Shown piece after piece: positions 32,610-40,890 of a stretch of 42,980 nucleotides of DNA. The notes beneath the pieces are model-generated. The model did no database searches and was not told the DNA's origin. It was given only the letters and a program-made list of their open reading frames with translations. Position numbers and translations under genes: made by a program. Position 1 is the first letter of the stretch. Each line of letters starts with the position of its first letter. The stretch covers positions 1 to 42,980 of the forward strand of contig JAFXQV010000016.1 in the NCBI GenBank assembly GCA_017526785.1, given 5' to 3'. This stretch comes from Oscillibacter sp. GTDB lineage: Bacteria > Bacillota > Clostridia > Oscillospirales > Oscillospiraceae.

Positions 32610-34220
32610 TTACGCTTTGGTTTCGGCTTCCGTCAGGCGCGTGACGGGATAGGATTTTGTCTCCCCGCCCGGCGGCGTGACGAGATGTGCCATTTCCACG
32701 TCGTTCAAACTCGTCAGATACGGCGTCTGCGTGCAGCTCTGTAACGCGGCGGCCTTCTTGAACTTCTCGACGTTCGCGGTACCCATGGCCACGGGGGAGA
32801 TTGTCCCCGCCCCGGCCACACAGCCGCCCGGACACGCCATGCCTTCCAGCAGACCGCCGTTGTACTTTCCGGCTTTGGCCATCATCATCATCTTGCGGCA
32901 CTCGCGGAGGCCGTCGGCGCGCTGGATTTCCACTTTGCGTTCGGGGGCAAGGTGCGTGATTGTCTCGGCGACCGCCGCCGCCACGCCGCCGCTGACCGCG
33001 AAGCCGCGTCCGTACCCGGTGCCGTTCTCCAGTTTCTCTTCCGGGTCTTCCTCGATTTTGGTGAAGTCAATGTCCTTGGCGTCGAAAATGCCCTGCATTT
33101 CCTCGAACGTCAGCACGAAGTCCACGTCAGAGCGAATCGTGCGGCGGTTGGCCTCGGACTTCTTGGACGCGCAAGGCCCCACAAAGACTACCTTGCTGTC
33201 GGGATACAGCAGTTTGACCATACGCGCCGTGATGACCATGGGCGTCAGTGCCATGGAAATGTACTCGCTCTGTTGCGGGAAGAGCTTCTTGCACATCATG
33301 CTCCACGCCGGACAGCAACTCGTACCCATGTAGGGCATTTTCTCCGGGACTTCCTCCAAGAACGCGTGCGCCTCCTGCACGGTACACAAGTCCGCGCCGA
33401 TTGCGACTTCCACGACCTCGCTGAAGCCCAGCAGTCTCATGGCGGCGCGGATTTTGCCGGGGGTGGCCTCCTTGCCGAACTGCCCCACGAACGCCGGGGC
33501 GACGCAGGCTATCACCTGTTCGCCGCGCTGAATGGCGCGGACGGTCTGGTAAATCTGGCTCTTGTCGGCAATCGCGCCGAAGGGACAGTTGACAATGCAC
33601 ATGCCGCAGTTTACGCACTTGTCGTAATTGATTTTGGCGCGTCCCAATTCGTCGGACTGAATGGCGTCCATACCGCAGGCGGCGGCGCAGGGGCGCTCAA
33701 TCTTGGAAATCGCCCGGTACGGACACTGCATGAAGCACTTGCCGCACTTGATACACTTGCTCTGGTCGATGTGGCAGTGCTTGTTTTCGTCGAGGTAAAT
33801 CGCGTCCTTGGGGCATACGTTCTGGCACGGATGGGAAAGGCAGCCCTGACAACTGTCGGTAATGCGAATCTGTTTCGGCGGGCAGGCGTTACAGGCAAAA
33901 GGAATGATATTGACGAGCGGCTTTTCAAAGTGCTTCTTGGAGGCGGCGTCGCCCATTTCGTCCATTTCGTCGATAGTCGCGCTGATGGGGAGCTGGTTGT
34001 TGGGGTCCTGCATGTTCAGACCCAGCGCGAGGCGGATGCGTTCCTTGATAATGGCGCGTTCCAGAAACACGTCTTTCCGGTGCTTGGCGACTTCGCCGGG
34101 GATGAGCTTGTAGGGAATCATGTTGACCCGCGAAAGGTCGCCGCCCTCGTAGGCCAGCAGTGCCACTTCCTTAAATACGCTTCTGCGGATGTCGTCCACA
34201 GCGCTGTGTACGCCTCTCAT
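32610..34220 (-). CDS. Monomeric [FeFe]-hydrogenase, group B-like
   Basis: The product is 536 aa. AAGGAGG lies 7 nt before ATG 34220. The N-terminal ~100 residues are followed by a Cys-rich segment, two or more [4Fe-4S] ferredoxin motifs (CIKCGKCFMQCPYRAI and CVNCGMCIVNCPFGAI), then the H-cluster domain. The H-cluster domain has L1 GTSCCPAWSMM, L2 GPCASKKSEA and L3 EGMACPGGCVAGAG. The L1 cysteines TSCCP differ from the TSCCPGW/TSCSPxW of group A enzymes and fit group B. Group B enzymes are poorly characterised; expected chemistry is reversible H2 formation with ferredoxin. No maturases (HydEFG) or electron partner subunits are in the window. Single gene with its own promoter. Confidence 0.88.
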   Translation of the reverse strand: MRGVHSAVDDIRRSVFKEVALLAYEGGDLSRVNMIPYKLIPGEVAKHRKDVFLERAIIKERIRLALGLNMQDPNNQLPISATIDEMDEMGDAASKKHFEKPLVNIIPFACNACPPKQIRITDSCQGCLSHPCQNVCPKDAIYLDENKHCHIDQSKCIKCGKCFMQCPYRAISKIERPCAAACGMDAIQSDELGRAKINYDKCVNCGMCIVNCPFGAIADKSQIYQTVRAIQRGEQVIACVAPAFVGQFGKEATPGKIRAAMRLLGFSEVVEVAIGADLCTVQEAHAFLEEVPEKMPYMGTSCCPAWSMMCKKLFPQQSEYISMALTPMVITARMVKLLYPDSKVVFVGPCASKKSEANRRTIRSDVDFVLTFEEMQGIFDAKDIDFTKIEEDPEEKLENGTGYGRGFAVSGGVAAAVAETITHLAPERKVEIQRADGLRECRKMMMMAKAGKYNGGLLEGMACPGGCVAGAGTISPVAMGTANVEKFKKAAALQSCTQTPYLTSLNDVEMAHLVTPPGGETKSYPVTRLTEAETKA

Positions 34221-34438
34221 ATTGTTCCTCCTTTGCATATCGCACGGCGTTTCCCCTTGGAGGCTTCATTATACTGGATGTTCGGCGAATTTGCAAGCGG
34301 TTATTTTGCCCTGTCGGTGTCACTTTGTTAAGGAACTGGAAACTGGAAAACGGCATAAAAGAGCAGATTTTGGGGTTCAATTCAGCACGGACGACCGGCG
34401 TTACAAAATCCATGTCGCTGGAAGGATACTCCCAAACG
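34221..34438. other. Intergenic stretch
   Basis: The left part holds the hydrogenase promoter. From about 34320 to 34438 I see no convincing gene, hairpin or repeat. A plus-strand frame reading LRNWKLENGIKEQ is open for about 60 codons but has no ribosome site and no recognisable family. Confidence 0.5.
34268..34296 (-). promoter_or_regulatory. Promoter of the hydrogenase gene
   Basis: On the minus strand, TTGCAA (34291-34296), a 17-bp spacer and TATAAT (34268-34273); leader about 40 nt. Confidence 0.75.
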
Positions 34439-35044
34439 CTAACGACCGGATTCCAGATATGCGATATATTCCAGCGCGGAAGCCATGCGCGGACTGTTCG
34501 GAATCACGCCTAAAAAAACGGAGTCCGTAAAATCAGCGTTTTGAAAAACAGGAAAGCGTGAAACATTCACCGCGTTCGTCCCGTATGCGATTGTCGCGAG
34601 GTATTCATTTTCGGCAAGAAAGTCGTACGCCTCTTGATTCATCAGGACAACGTCAATTTGTTCCGCGTCTATCATAGCCAGCAATTTTAAACGCGAGGCG
34701 TACGCGTATTGATGATTGGCGAGCGTGGGATTATCGGAAAGGTAAAGATTGCGGTATAAGAGTACCTCACACTTTCGGACATCTTTACCGGAATCACGGA
34801 CAAACGCTCCCGACAAAGCCTCCGCCGTATCTTCGCTGATAACCACATTCGCGCAGGCGACATATAGCAGGACTTCCTTTCGGGAGAAATGCCGATAAAG
34901 TCCGTAGCACAGAATGTAGGCGAAAAGAAGCGTCAAAACAATTGGCAGTTTGTAATAGGAGAAGATATAGTCCGCTTTTTGCGCCGCGCTCATGCGGCGG
35001 AACGCTTCCCGCCTGTCGGCGCGTTCTTGCGCTGTCAGATTCAT
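34439..35044 (-). CDS. Unknown membrane-anchored protein in the LacI/DUF624 operon
   Basis: The product is 201 aa. A basic/amphipathic N-terminus (about residues 1-30, ERADRREAFRRMSAAQKADY) precedes one membrane helix (LPIVLTLLFAYILCYGLY). A ~145-residue domain follows that is probably outside the membrane and alpha/beta in character (VLLYVACANVVISED, MIDAEQIDVVLMNQEAYDFL). The latter pattern is reminiscent of a periplasmic-binding fold fragment, but I cannot assign it. ATG overlaps the DUF624 stop (ATGA at 35041-35044), so it is coupled to a sugar-locus gene. Confidence 0.8.
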   Translation of the reverse strand: MNLTAQERADRREAFRRMSAAQKADYIFSYYKLPIVLTLLFAYILCYGLYRHFSRKEVLLYVACANVVISEDTAEALSGAFVRDSGKDVRKCEVLLYRNLYLSDNPTLANHQYAYASRLKLLAMIDAEQIDVVLMNQEAYDFLAENEYLATIAYGTNAVNVSRFPVFQNADFTDSVFLGVIPNSPRMASALEYIAYLESGR

Positions 35045-35733
35045 GACGTTTCCCCGTCGCTTTCCATGCCTTGACCGTCCCCGTCGCTTTCGTCGTCTTG
35101 TCCGGCCGACGGGTCAAACGAACAGGCGCGGATTACCCCCGCAAGCAGATAGGAACTCAGCAGGGCGCATAAGCCTTCCCCGAAAATCAGGACAGGCGTA
35201 AACAGCGCGACCGCGACATAAAACATGGCAAAATGAATGGCGGCGGTCAGAATCGTGCAGAAAAGATAATGCGTCCCGATGAAAAAGGAGTTTTTCAACA
35301 TTGCCCAGTTGGTATTAACGACGCTGGCCGTCAGAGGGAATACGTACAGCAAGACAACGGCGTAAGCGATGGAGGCGGCGATGACCAGCGCGGAAACCAG
35401 CGTCCAGAACACAGCGGCGGCACCCTGCGAGGCGCGGAACAGGTGATAAAGGATATAGGCGTCTCCCGCTAAAAACAATCCCGCGCCCAGAAGAATCAGC
35501 CAAAGGGCGGTGGCCTGACGGAAATTCTCCCGGAAAGCCTTGAAAAACTGCCGCGTCAGACTGTTTTCCCGTTCCTGAACAATTTTCAGCGTCACGGAAT
35601 ACAAAGCCGTGGTAGAGGCTCCGACGGTAAAGACCGGGACGCAACAGACGAACCACAGCAGATTCAGATAGCAACTGTACGCGAGTTTCAGCAGGGTTTG
35701 ACTGAACGGGCTTTCATAGGAAAAGAACTTCAT
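35041..35733 (-). CDS. DUF624 (YesL-family) membrane protein
   Basis: The product is 230 aa with about five helices. The family signature is LAYSCYLNLLWFVCCVPVFTVGASTTALYS, with the loop FFKAFRENFRQATALW as in the 17774-18409 paralogue. The last ~25 residues are an Asp/Glu/Gly-rich tail absent from that paralogue. It overlaps by 4 nt both the LacI gene upstream and the unknown gene downstream, so all three are translationally coupled. Role unknown; conserved association with oligosaccharide ABC loci. Confidence 0.88.
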   Translation of the reverse strand: MKFFSYESPFSQTLLKLAYSCYLNLLWFVCCVPVFTVGASTTALYSVTLKIVQERENSLTRQFFKAFRENFRQATALWLILLGAGLFLAGDAYILYHLFRASQGAAAVFWTLVSALVIAASIAYAVVLLYVFPLTASVVNTNWAMLKNSFFIGTHYLFCTILTAAIHFAMFYVAVALFTPVLIFGEGLCALLSSYLLAGVIRACSFDPSAGQDDESDGDGQGMESDGETS

Positions 35734-36791
35734 TTTTGATTGTCCTCCGGTTTTCCGCCCGTGGATTCCCGCCAGATAAGGTCTGTCTGGGTGGTCACCG
35801 TCCGGTAGTCCAGATTCGGCTCCTTCATTCTGGAGAGCAGAAGCTGTACGGCGGAAAAGGCCATAATCTGCGTATGGATATGGACAGTGGTCAGCGGCGG
35901 GGAAATTATCCGGGATTCCGGGGAATCGTCAAAGCCGCACAGCCACACGTCCTCCGGCACGGACTTTCCGATGTCCCGCAAGGCTTGCAGGACGTGCAGT
36001 GCAATAAAGTCGTTGGCGCACAAAAAGACCTCCGGCAATTCGTTCATGTCGCGGATTTGCGCCTGAATCTCCTCCCGCTCGTTGCTCTTGACGCACTGCG
36101 CCTCGTCGACGGGCGTCCCGTTCAACAGCATGGCGAGGCGTAACGCGGCGTAACGCTCGAAAAAGGACTGGCAGTGGCAGTAGTTCCCCACAAATCCGAT
36201 ACGCCTTTTCCCCCGGCGCAACATCTCCCCGACAAACTTGCCGATTTCCGTTATGTTCTCCATGTAGAGGTGGTCAGCGGGCAGGACGCCTTGGCAAAAG
36301 ACGGCGGGCGCGTCGACAAAGAGCGTGGGAAGGCCGAGGCCGCAAATCATTTCCGCGTAAGGGCGGTCAAAGACCTCAACGCAGAGAATCGCGGCGGCGC
36401 GTTCCGGGCGGAACGTGGCGGGGAGAATGCGGTTTTTCAAATGCTCCTCCCGTATCCGGTGCGTGTTCATGGTGTAGCCCAATTCCGAAATTTCCTGTTG
36501 AAAATTGTCCAGCATGGGAGACGCAAAGTGGGAATGGTTCAAAAACTCCCCGCTTAAGAGCGAGATTTCCCGTCCGCCGTCCGCTTCGCGGGGGAAGTCC
36601 AGCGGCGCGGCAATGCCGGATACGGTGCGAAAATAGGAGAACTGCTTGTAGCCCATTTCCACGGCTTTTTGCAGGATTTTCTCTCTTGTGGCGTCGGCCA
36701 GTCCGGTGCCGTTGTTGATTGCCTTGGAAACAGTGTTTCTGGAGACGCCCAGTTCGTCCGCAATATCCTGAATCGTCACTTTTTTCTTCAT
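35730..36791 (-). CDS. LacI-family transcriptional regulator
   Basis: The product is 353 aa. AAGGAGG lies before ATG 36791. The N-terminal helix-turn-helix is TIQDIADELGVSRNTVSKAI, with hinge-region KILQKAVEMGYKQF. The effector-binding domain includes RRIGFVGNYCHC, FLCANDFIALHVLQALRDIG and the C-terminal block LCGFDDSPESRIISPPLTTV. It is divergent from the ABC/GH32 operon, whose promoter contains a palindrome suited to such a repressor. The likely effector is the imported sugar or its phosphate. The in-frame extension to 36875 is not supported. Confidence 0.93.
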   Translation of the reverse strand: MKKKVTIQDIADELGVSRNTVSKAINNGTGLADATREKILQKAVEMGYKQFSYFRTVSGIAAPLDFPREADGGREISLLSGEFLNHSHFASPMLDNFQQEISELGYTMNTHRIREEHLKNRILPATFRPERAAAILCVEVFDRPYAEMICGLGLPTLFVDAPAVFCQGVLPADHLYMENITEIGKFVGEMLRRGKRRIGFVGNYCHCQSFFERYAALRLAMLLNGTPVDEAQCVKSNEREEIQAQIRDMNELPEVFLCANDFIALHVLQALRDIGKSVPEDVWLCGFDDSPESRIISPPLTTVHIHTQIMAFSAVQLLLSRMKEPNLDYRTVTTQTDLIWRESTGGKPEDNQK

Positions 36792-36848
36792 GGTCGCCTC
36801 CTTTTCCGGATAAATGTCACGAAAATTACGCCCGTCAGAATGAAAAAT

Positions 36849-36867
36849 GAAGTCATGCGCTGACTTC
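36849..36867. promoter_or_regulatory. Perfect 7-bp dyad in the lacI leader
   Basis: GAAGTCA-TGCGC-TGACTTC. It lies about 58 nt upstream of the lacI ATG and downstream of its promoter. It may be an operator for a second regulator or an mRNA hairpin. Confidence 0.5.
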
Positions 36868-36886
36868 ACAGGCATAATCTTCGTTC

Positions 36887-36914
36887 ATTATACCATGAAA
36901 CAAAAATTTGTCAA
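36887..36914 (-). promoter_or_regulatory. Promoter of the lacI-DUF624 operon
   Basis: On the minus strand, TTGACA (36909-36914), a 16-bp spacer and TATAAT (36887-36892). Confidence 0.8.
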
Positions 36915-36996
36915 ATCAAAAGACGGAAAAGTACGCAAAGCGGATTCAAGAAACGCGCCTCCAGCGCAAATTCTCTTTTTTACACAATTTTGAAAT

Positions 36997-37010
36997 GTGC
37001 TTTTGCAAAA
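36997..37010. promoter_or_regulatory. Upstream operator-like half-palindrome
   Basis: ATGTGCTTTTGCAAAAT around this position matches the promoter palindrome (ATGTGCATTTGCACTAT) at most positions. TTTTGCAAAA (37001-37010) is itself a perfect dyad. The two sites start 58 bp apart. A second LacI-type site would allow looping or cooperative binding. Confidence 0.45.
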
Positions 37011-37043
37011 TGTTACAAAATGGATTTTTGTTGTCAAAATCTG

Positions 37044-37072
37044 TTGACAAACATGTGCATTTGCACTATAAT
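37044..37072 (+). promoter_or_regulatory. Consensus promoter with internal operator, ABC/GH32 operon
   Basis: TTGACA (37044-37049), a 17-bp spacer and TATAAT (37067-37072) form a perfect consensus. The spacer ends with GTGCA-TT-TGCAC (37055-37066), a dyad abutting the -10 box. A bound LacI-family repressor would block initiation. Such a strong promoter would need tight repression. Confidence 0.8.
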
Positions 37073-37145
37073 CCGTATCGTTATGTTTCCCGCTTGCGTA
37101 CGCATTCCGGCGGAGAAGCAAATACGTCAGACAGGGAGGAATATT

Positions 37146-38087
37146 ATGAACAATTCAACCTCTCCGGCGCAAAGTCCGGGGAAAAGCGGCGTTATCCACA
37201 ACACGCTTGTGTATATGCGCCAGCACTGGCAACTGTACGTTCTGTTCATTCTGCCCGCGTTTCTGCTCACACTGATTTTCAAGTACATCCCCATGGGCGG
37301 CGTCCTGATTGCCTTCATGGACTACAACCCGTTCCGGGGACTGCTGGGCAGCGAGTGGGTGGGCTTTGAACACTTCGAGCGGTTCCTGACATCCCCCGAC
37401 TTTCTCCGCTATCTGGCCAACACGCTGAAATTGAGTGTTTTTGGCCTGTTGTGGGGATTCCCCGTCCCGATTCTGCTGGCGTTCCTTCTCAACCGCATTC
37501 TGAGCAAGGGCATTAAACGGAAAATACAACTGGTTCTGTACATGCCCAATTTCGTTTCCGTTATCGTCCTCTGCGGTATTGTGCGGATTCTGCTTTCGCC
37601 CACGGGCATGATTAACTCCCTTCTGGGGACTTCCGCCAACTTTATGACCATGCCGCAGGCGTTCCGTACAATCTACATCGCAAGCGGCATTTGGCAGGGC
37701 GCGGGCTGGGCGTCGATTATCTACACGGCGGCGCTCTCCAACGCGAGCAAGGACTTGAAAGAGGCCGCTGTCATTGACGGCGCGAACCTGATTCAGCAAA
37801 TTAAAGCGGTCGAGTGGCCGGCGATTAAGGACACGGTTTTGATTCAGTTCATCATGCAGGTGGGCAACGTCATGAGCATCGGCTTTGAAAAGGCCTACGC
37901 CCTCCAAACCGACCTGAACCTGAACGCGTCGGAAATCATCTCCACTTACGTCTATAAGAAAGGTATCTTGGACGGCGACTACGGATTTTCAACCGCTGTC
38001 GGACTGTTCAACACCGTCATTAACGTGATTCTGCTGGTCTCTATGAACAAGATTGTACAGCGGATGAACGAGGGCAAGGGCATTTGA
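37146..38087 (+). CDS. Oligosaccharide ABC transporter permease (LplB type)
   Basis: The product is 313 aa. AGGGAGGA (37133-37140) precedes ATG 37146; upstream in-frame codons lie over the promoter. Six helices are predicted. The family start region is WQLYVLFILPAFLLTLIFKY with PMGGVLIAFMDYNPFRG, and the EAA loop is DLKEAAVIDGANLI. LplB/YtcP permease pairs with LipO-type lipoproteins move complex oligosaccharides. First gene of the operon. Confidence 0.94.
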   Translation: MNNSTSPAQSPGKSGVIHNTLVYMRQHWQLYVLFILPAFLLTLIFKYIPMGGVLIAFMDYNPFRGLLGSEWVGFEHFERFLTSPDFLRYLANTLKLSVFGLLWGFPVPILLAFLLNRILSKGIKRKIQLVLYMPNFVSVIVLCGIVRILLSPTGMINSLLGTSANFMTMPQAFRTIYIASGIWQGAGWASIIYTAALSNASKDLKEAAVIDGANLIQQIKAVEWPAIKDTVLIQFIMQVGNVMSIGFEKAYALQTDLNLNASEIISTYVYKKGILDGDYGFSTAVGLFNTVINVILLVSMNKIVQRMNEGKGI

Positions 38088-38101
38088 CGGGGGTGCGTGG
38101 A

Positions 38102-39001
38102 ATGAAGAAAAAAAGCGAGTTCGCAAAGTATCCCGCAGAGGATAAGGCCATTCTCATTGTGGGCTATATTCTGCTTGGATTGTTCGTCGTAGCGATTCTT
38201 CTCCCCATGGCCTATATCATTCTGGCGTCGTTCATCGAACCCGTCACGCTACAGAACAGCGGCCTGACGTTCGATTTCAGCAAGTGGACGCTGATGGCCT
38301 ATGAGCGCGTCATTTCCAACGCGCAAATTTGGATAGGCTTCAAGAACGCTATCATTTATTCGGTGGTGTTCACCGTGCTGTCGGTTGTGATTACGCTTTT
38401 AGCGGCGTATCCGATGTCACGGCCGGACTTCCGCGGGCGCGGCCTGTTCAATACCATGTTCATTATCACGATGTTCTTTGGCGGCGGCCTGATTCCGACT
38501 TACTTGCTGATTAGCAACCTCGGCATGTTAGACAGCATGTGGGCGGTCGTGCTTCCGGGCGCGTTCAGCGTGTGGAACATGATTATTGCCCGGACGTACT
38601 ATCAAGGCGTCCCGCGTGACTTGCAGGAGGCGGCGGAAATCGACGGTGCCACGGAAATGGTCTACTTCTTCAAGATTCTTCTGCCCGTCTGTACGCCCAT
38701 TATCGCAACGCTTGCTATGTGGCAGTTTGTCGGCATGTGGAACAGCTATTTTGACGCGATGATTTACCTGAACAGCGCCTCAAAACAGCCGTTGCAACTG
38801 GTTCTCCGCTCTATCCTGATTCAGAACCAGCCGGAGCCGGGCATGGTGTCCGACATGCAGTCCACGGCGGCGCGCGCGCAGTTGGCCGAACTGCTCAAGT
38901 ACGCCACGATTATTATTTCCAGTCTGCCGCTGATGGTCATGTATCCGTTCTTCCAGAAATACTTTGACAGCGGCATTATGGCGGGAGCCGTCAAGGGCTG
39001 A
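38102..39001 (+). CDS. Oligosaccharide ABC transporter permease (YtcP type)
   Basis: The product is 299 aa. ATG 38102 follows a GGGGGTGCGTGGA stretch 14 nt after the previous stop. Six helices are predicted. The EAA loop is DLQEAAEIDGATEM, and the C-terminus is MYPFFQKYFDSGIMAGAVKG, typical of the YtcP/MalG side. Partner of the preceding permease. Confidence 0.93.
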   Translation: MKKKSEFAKYPAEDKAILIVGYILLGLFVVAILLPMAYIILASFIEPVTLQNSGLTFDFSKWTLMAYERVISNAQIWIGFKNAIIYSVVFTVLSVVITLLAAYPMSRPDFRGRGLFNTMFIITMFFGGGLIPTYLLISNLGMLDSMWAVVLPGAFSVWNMIIARTYYQGVPRDLQEAAEIDGATEMVYFFKILLPVCTPIIATLAMWQFVGMWNSYFDAMIYLNSASKQPLQLVLRSILIQNQPEPGMVSDMQSTAARAQLAELLKYATIIISSLPLMVMYPFFQKYFDSGIMAGAVKG

Positions 39002-39072
39002 CAGGCTTTCCGGTTCGTCGGCGGACGATTTCCCTTTGTGTCACCGTACTTTCATTTTAAGGAGGATTTTTG

Positions 39073-40761
39073 ATGAAAAGAAGTAAGCGTAGTCTTTTGG
39101 CCTTGGCGCTGTGTCTGCTGATGCTCGCCGGGACGCTCGTCGGTTGCGGCGGCGGCAATACCGCCAGCGACGGCGGCAACGCCGTCAGTGACGGCGGCGG
39201 CGCGTCCGTGGAGGTCTCCCCCGAATCGCTGACCTTGCCCCTCGCCGAAAAAGCCACCATTTACGGCCTGACGAATTTCCCCGCCGGGTCGGAGTCCGAA
39301 CCCAACAACCGCACCATTTTCAAGCGTCTGGAAGAGGCCACCAATGTTCATGTCGAGTGGCGTACCATTCAGATGGACCAGTGGAGCGACAAGATTTCGC
39401 TGGAAATGGCGAACGCGAAAACCCTGCCGGAATTTGTGTTCAACGCGCAGTTCAGCGACACCGACCTTTTGAAGTACGCCAAGCAGGGCGCGATTATCTC
39501 TCTGGAAGAGTACATCGACAACTATATGCCCAACCTGTTAAAGGTCTTTGAACAGGCTCCCGAATACCGCACGATGTGTACCGATGAGGACGGTCACATC
39601 TGGGCGCTTCCGTGGATTGAACAGCTCGGCTACGAGAAGACCGCCATTCAGACCGTCGGCTACATGAGCTTCATTAATACCGCGTGGCTGAACTTCCTCG
39701 GGCTGGATATGCCCACCACCGTTGACGAGTTCGAGAACGTCCTGATTCAGTTCCGCGACAACGCCGACAAGCTCAAAGCCCAATTTGACATTCAGGGCGA
39801 CATTATCCCCATGTCCTGTATCATGAACGATGGCGACCAAGACCCGTGCATTCTCATCAACGGTTTCGGAGAGGGTATCGGCGACCCCGACCGCGGACGC
39901 CATATCGCCGTCAATGATGACCGTCAAGTAGTCTGCACCGCTTCGCAAGAGGGCTTCAAGAAGGGTATTGAGTGGCTGCACAAGCTCTACGCCGAAGGTC
40001 TGATTGACCCGGAGGCGTTCACGCAAGAATGGTCAACCTATGTCGCTAAGGGCAAGTCCGGGCGTTACGGCTGCTGCTTCTCTTGGGATATCGCCAACAT
40101 CGCCACCCTTGAGGGCTGGGCTCCGCTGCCCCCGCTGGCCGCCGACACCAAGAACATCACGCCCGCCAACGGCTCTTTCACGTCCGGCTTTGACCGTGGT
40201 CGTTGCGTCATTACCGCCGCCGCCAAGAACCCCGCTTTGATTTGCACTTGGCTTGACCAGATGTACGACCCGTTCCAGTCCCCGCAGAACAACTGGGGAA
40301 CCTACGGCGAAGACGATGATTTCGACATTTTCGTGCTGGGAACCAATGACGCCGGAGAGCCTATGCTTCAACATGCGCCTTTGGGTGACGCGTCCCCGGT
40401 GGAAGTCCGGGAAGCGGAATCTGTCAACGGACCGCTTGCCATTCTCGATTCCTACTACGGCGTCTATGTCACCTGTCCCGATGACGCGCAGTACCGTTTG
40501 GACTGGATTAAGGACATCTACACTCCGTACATGAACAACAAGTACGTCTTCCCGAACGTGTTCATGAACGCCGACGACACCAAGACCATTTCCAACCTTC
40601 AGGCGGACATCTCGACCAGAATCAACACCGCGAAATCTGACTGGGTTATGAACGGCTTCACCGACGCCGACTGGAACCAGTTGCAGGCCGATTTGGAGGC
40701 GTACCGCCTGAGCGACTATCTGGCCATCTTCCAGAAGTATCTCGACGCCTACTACGCGTAA
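39073..40761 (+). CDS. Oligosaccharide-binding lipoprotein (LipO/YtcQ type)
   Basis: The product is 562 aa, longer than maltose-type binding proteins, as usual for the LplB/YtcP class. AAGGAGG precedes ATG 39073. The signal peptide with lipobox LVGC (Cys about residue 24) is followed by a Gly/Ser/Asn linker. Mature motifs include NRTIFKRLEEATNVHVEWRT, ANAKTLPEFVFNAQF and the late block WMQ-like DWVMNGFTDADWNQLQADLE. It should bind the oligosaccharide delivered to the two permeases. The following GH32 enzyme points to fructans, fructo-oligosaccharides or sucrose. Confidence 0.93.
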   Translation: MKRSKRSLLALALCLLMLAGTLVGCGGGNTASDGGNAVSDGGGASVEVSPESLTLPLAEKATIYGLTNFPAGSESEPNNRTIFKRLEEATNVHVEWRTIQMDQWSDKISLEMANAKTLPEFVFNAQFSDTDLLKYAKQGAIISLEEYIDNYMPNLLKVFEQAPEYRTMCTDEDGHIWALPWIEQLGYEKTAIQTVGYMSFINTAWLNFLGLDMPTTVDEFENVLIQFRDNADKLKAQFDIQGDIIPMSCIMNDGDQDPCILINGFGEGIGDPDRGRHIAVNDDRQVVCTASQEGFKKGIEWLHKLYAEGLIDPEAFTQEWSTYVAKGKSGRYGCCFSWDIANIATLEGWAPLPPLAADTKNITPANGSFTSGFDRGRCVITAAAKNPALICTWLDQMYDPFQSPQNNWGTYGEDDDFDIFVLGTNDAGEPMLQHAPLGDASPVEVREAESVNGPLAILDSYYGVYVTCPDDAQYRLDWIKDIYTPYMNNKYVFPNVFMNADDTKTISNLQADISTRINTAKSDWVMNGFTDADWNQLQADLEAYRLSDYLAIFQKYLDAYYA

Positions 40762-40825
40762 TCCGGAAACCGCGTTCATTTTCTAAATTCCGGGCTTGAA
40801 GTGACAACTCCCTTTCTTTCTCTAA

Positions 40826-40855
40826 GGGGCGTCCGGAATGTTTTCCGGGCGTCCC
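40826..40855 (+). terminator. Hairpin between the binding protein and GH32 genes
   Basis: GGGGCGTCCGGAA (40826-40838) pairs with TTCCGGGCGTCCC (40843-40855), with two G-U wobbles and a TGTT loop. No U-tract follows; TATAAT (40858-40863) does. It may protect the upstream mRNA or give partial termination, with a weak secondary promoter for the GH32 gene. Confidence 0.55.
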
Positions 40856-40890
40856 ATTATAATTACGCTATGATTGGGAGGAATGTTATT

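Larger units (their letters stand above)
36792..37145. promoter_or_regulatory. Divergent control region between the LacI regulator and the ABC/GH32 operon
   Basis: This 354-bp gene-free stretch contains a dyad in the lacI leader (36849-36867), the lacI promoter (36887-36914), an upstream operator-like site (36997-37010) and the ABC-operon promoter with its internal palindrome (37044-37072). The centre is AT-rich. Confidence 0.75.

Noticed and set aside
34320-34438. A ~60-codon plus-strand frame in the hydrogenase/LacI-operon gap
   Set aside because: No ribosome site, promoter or recognisable sequence.
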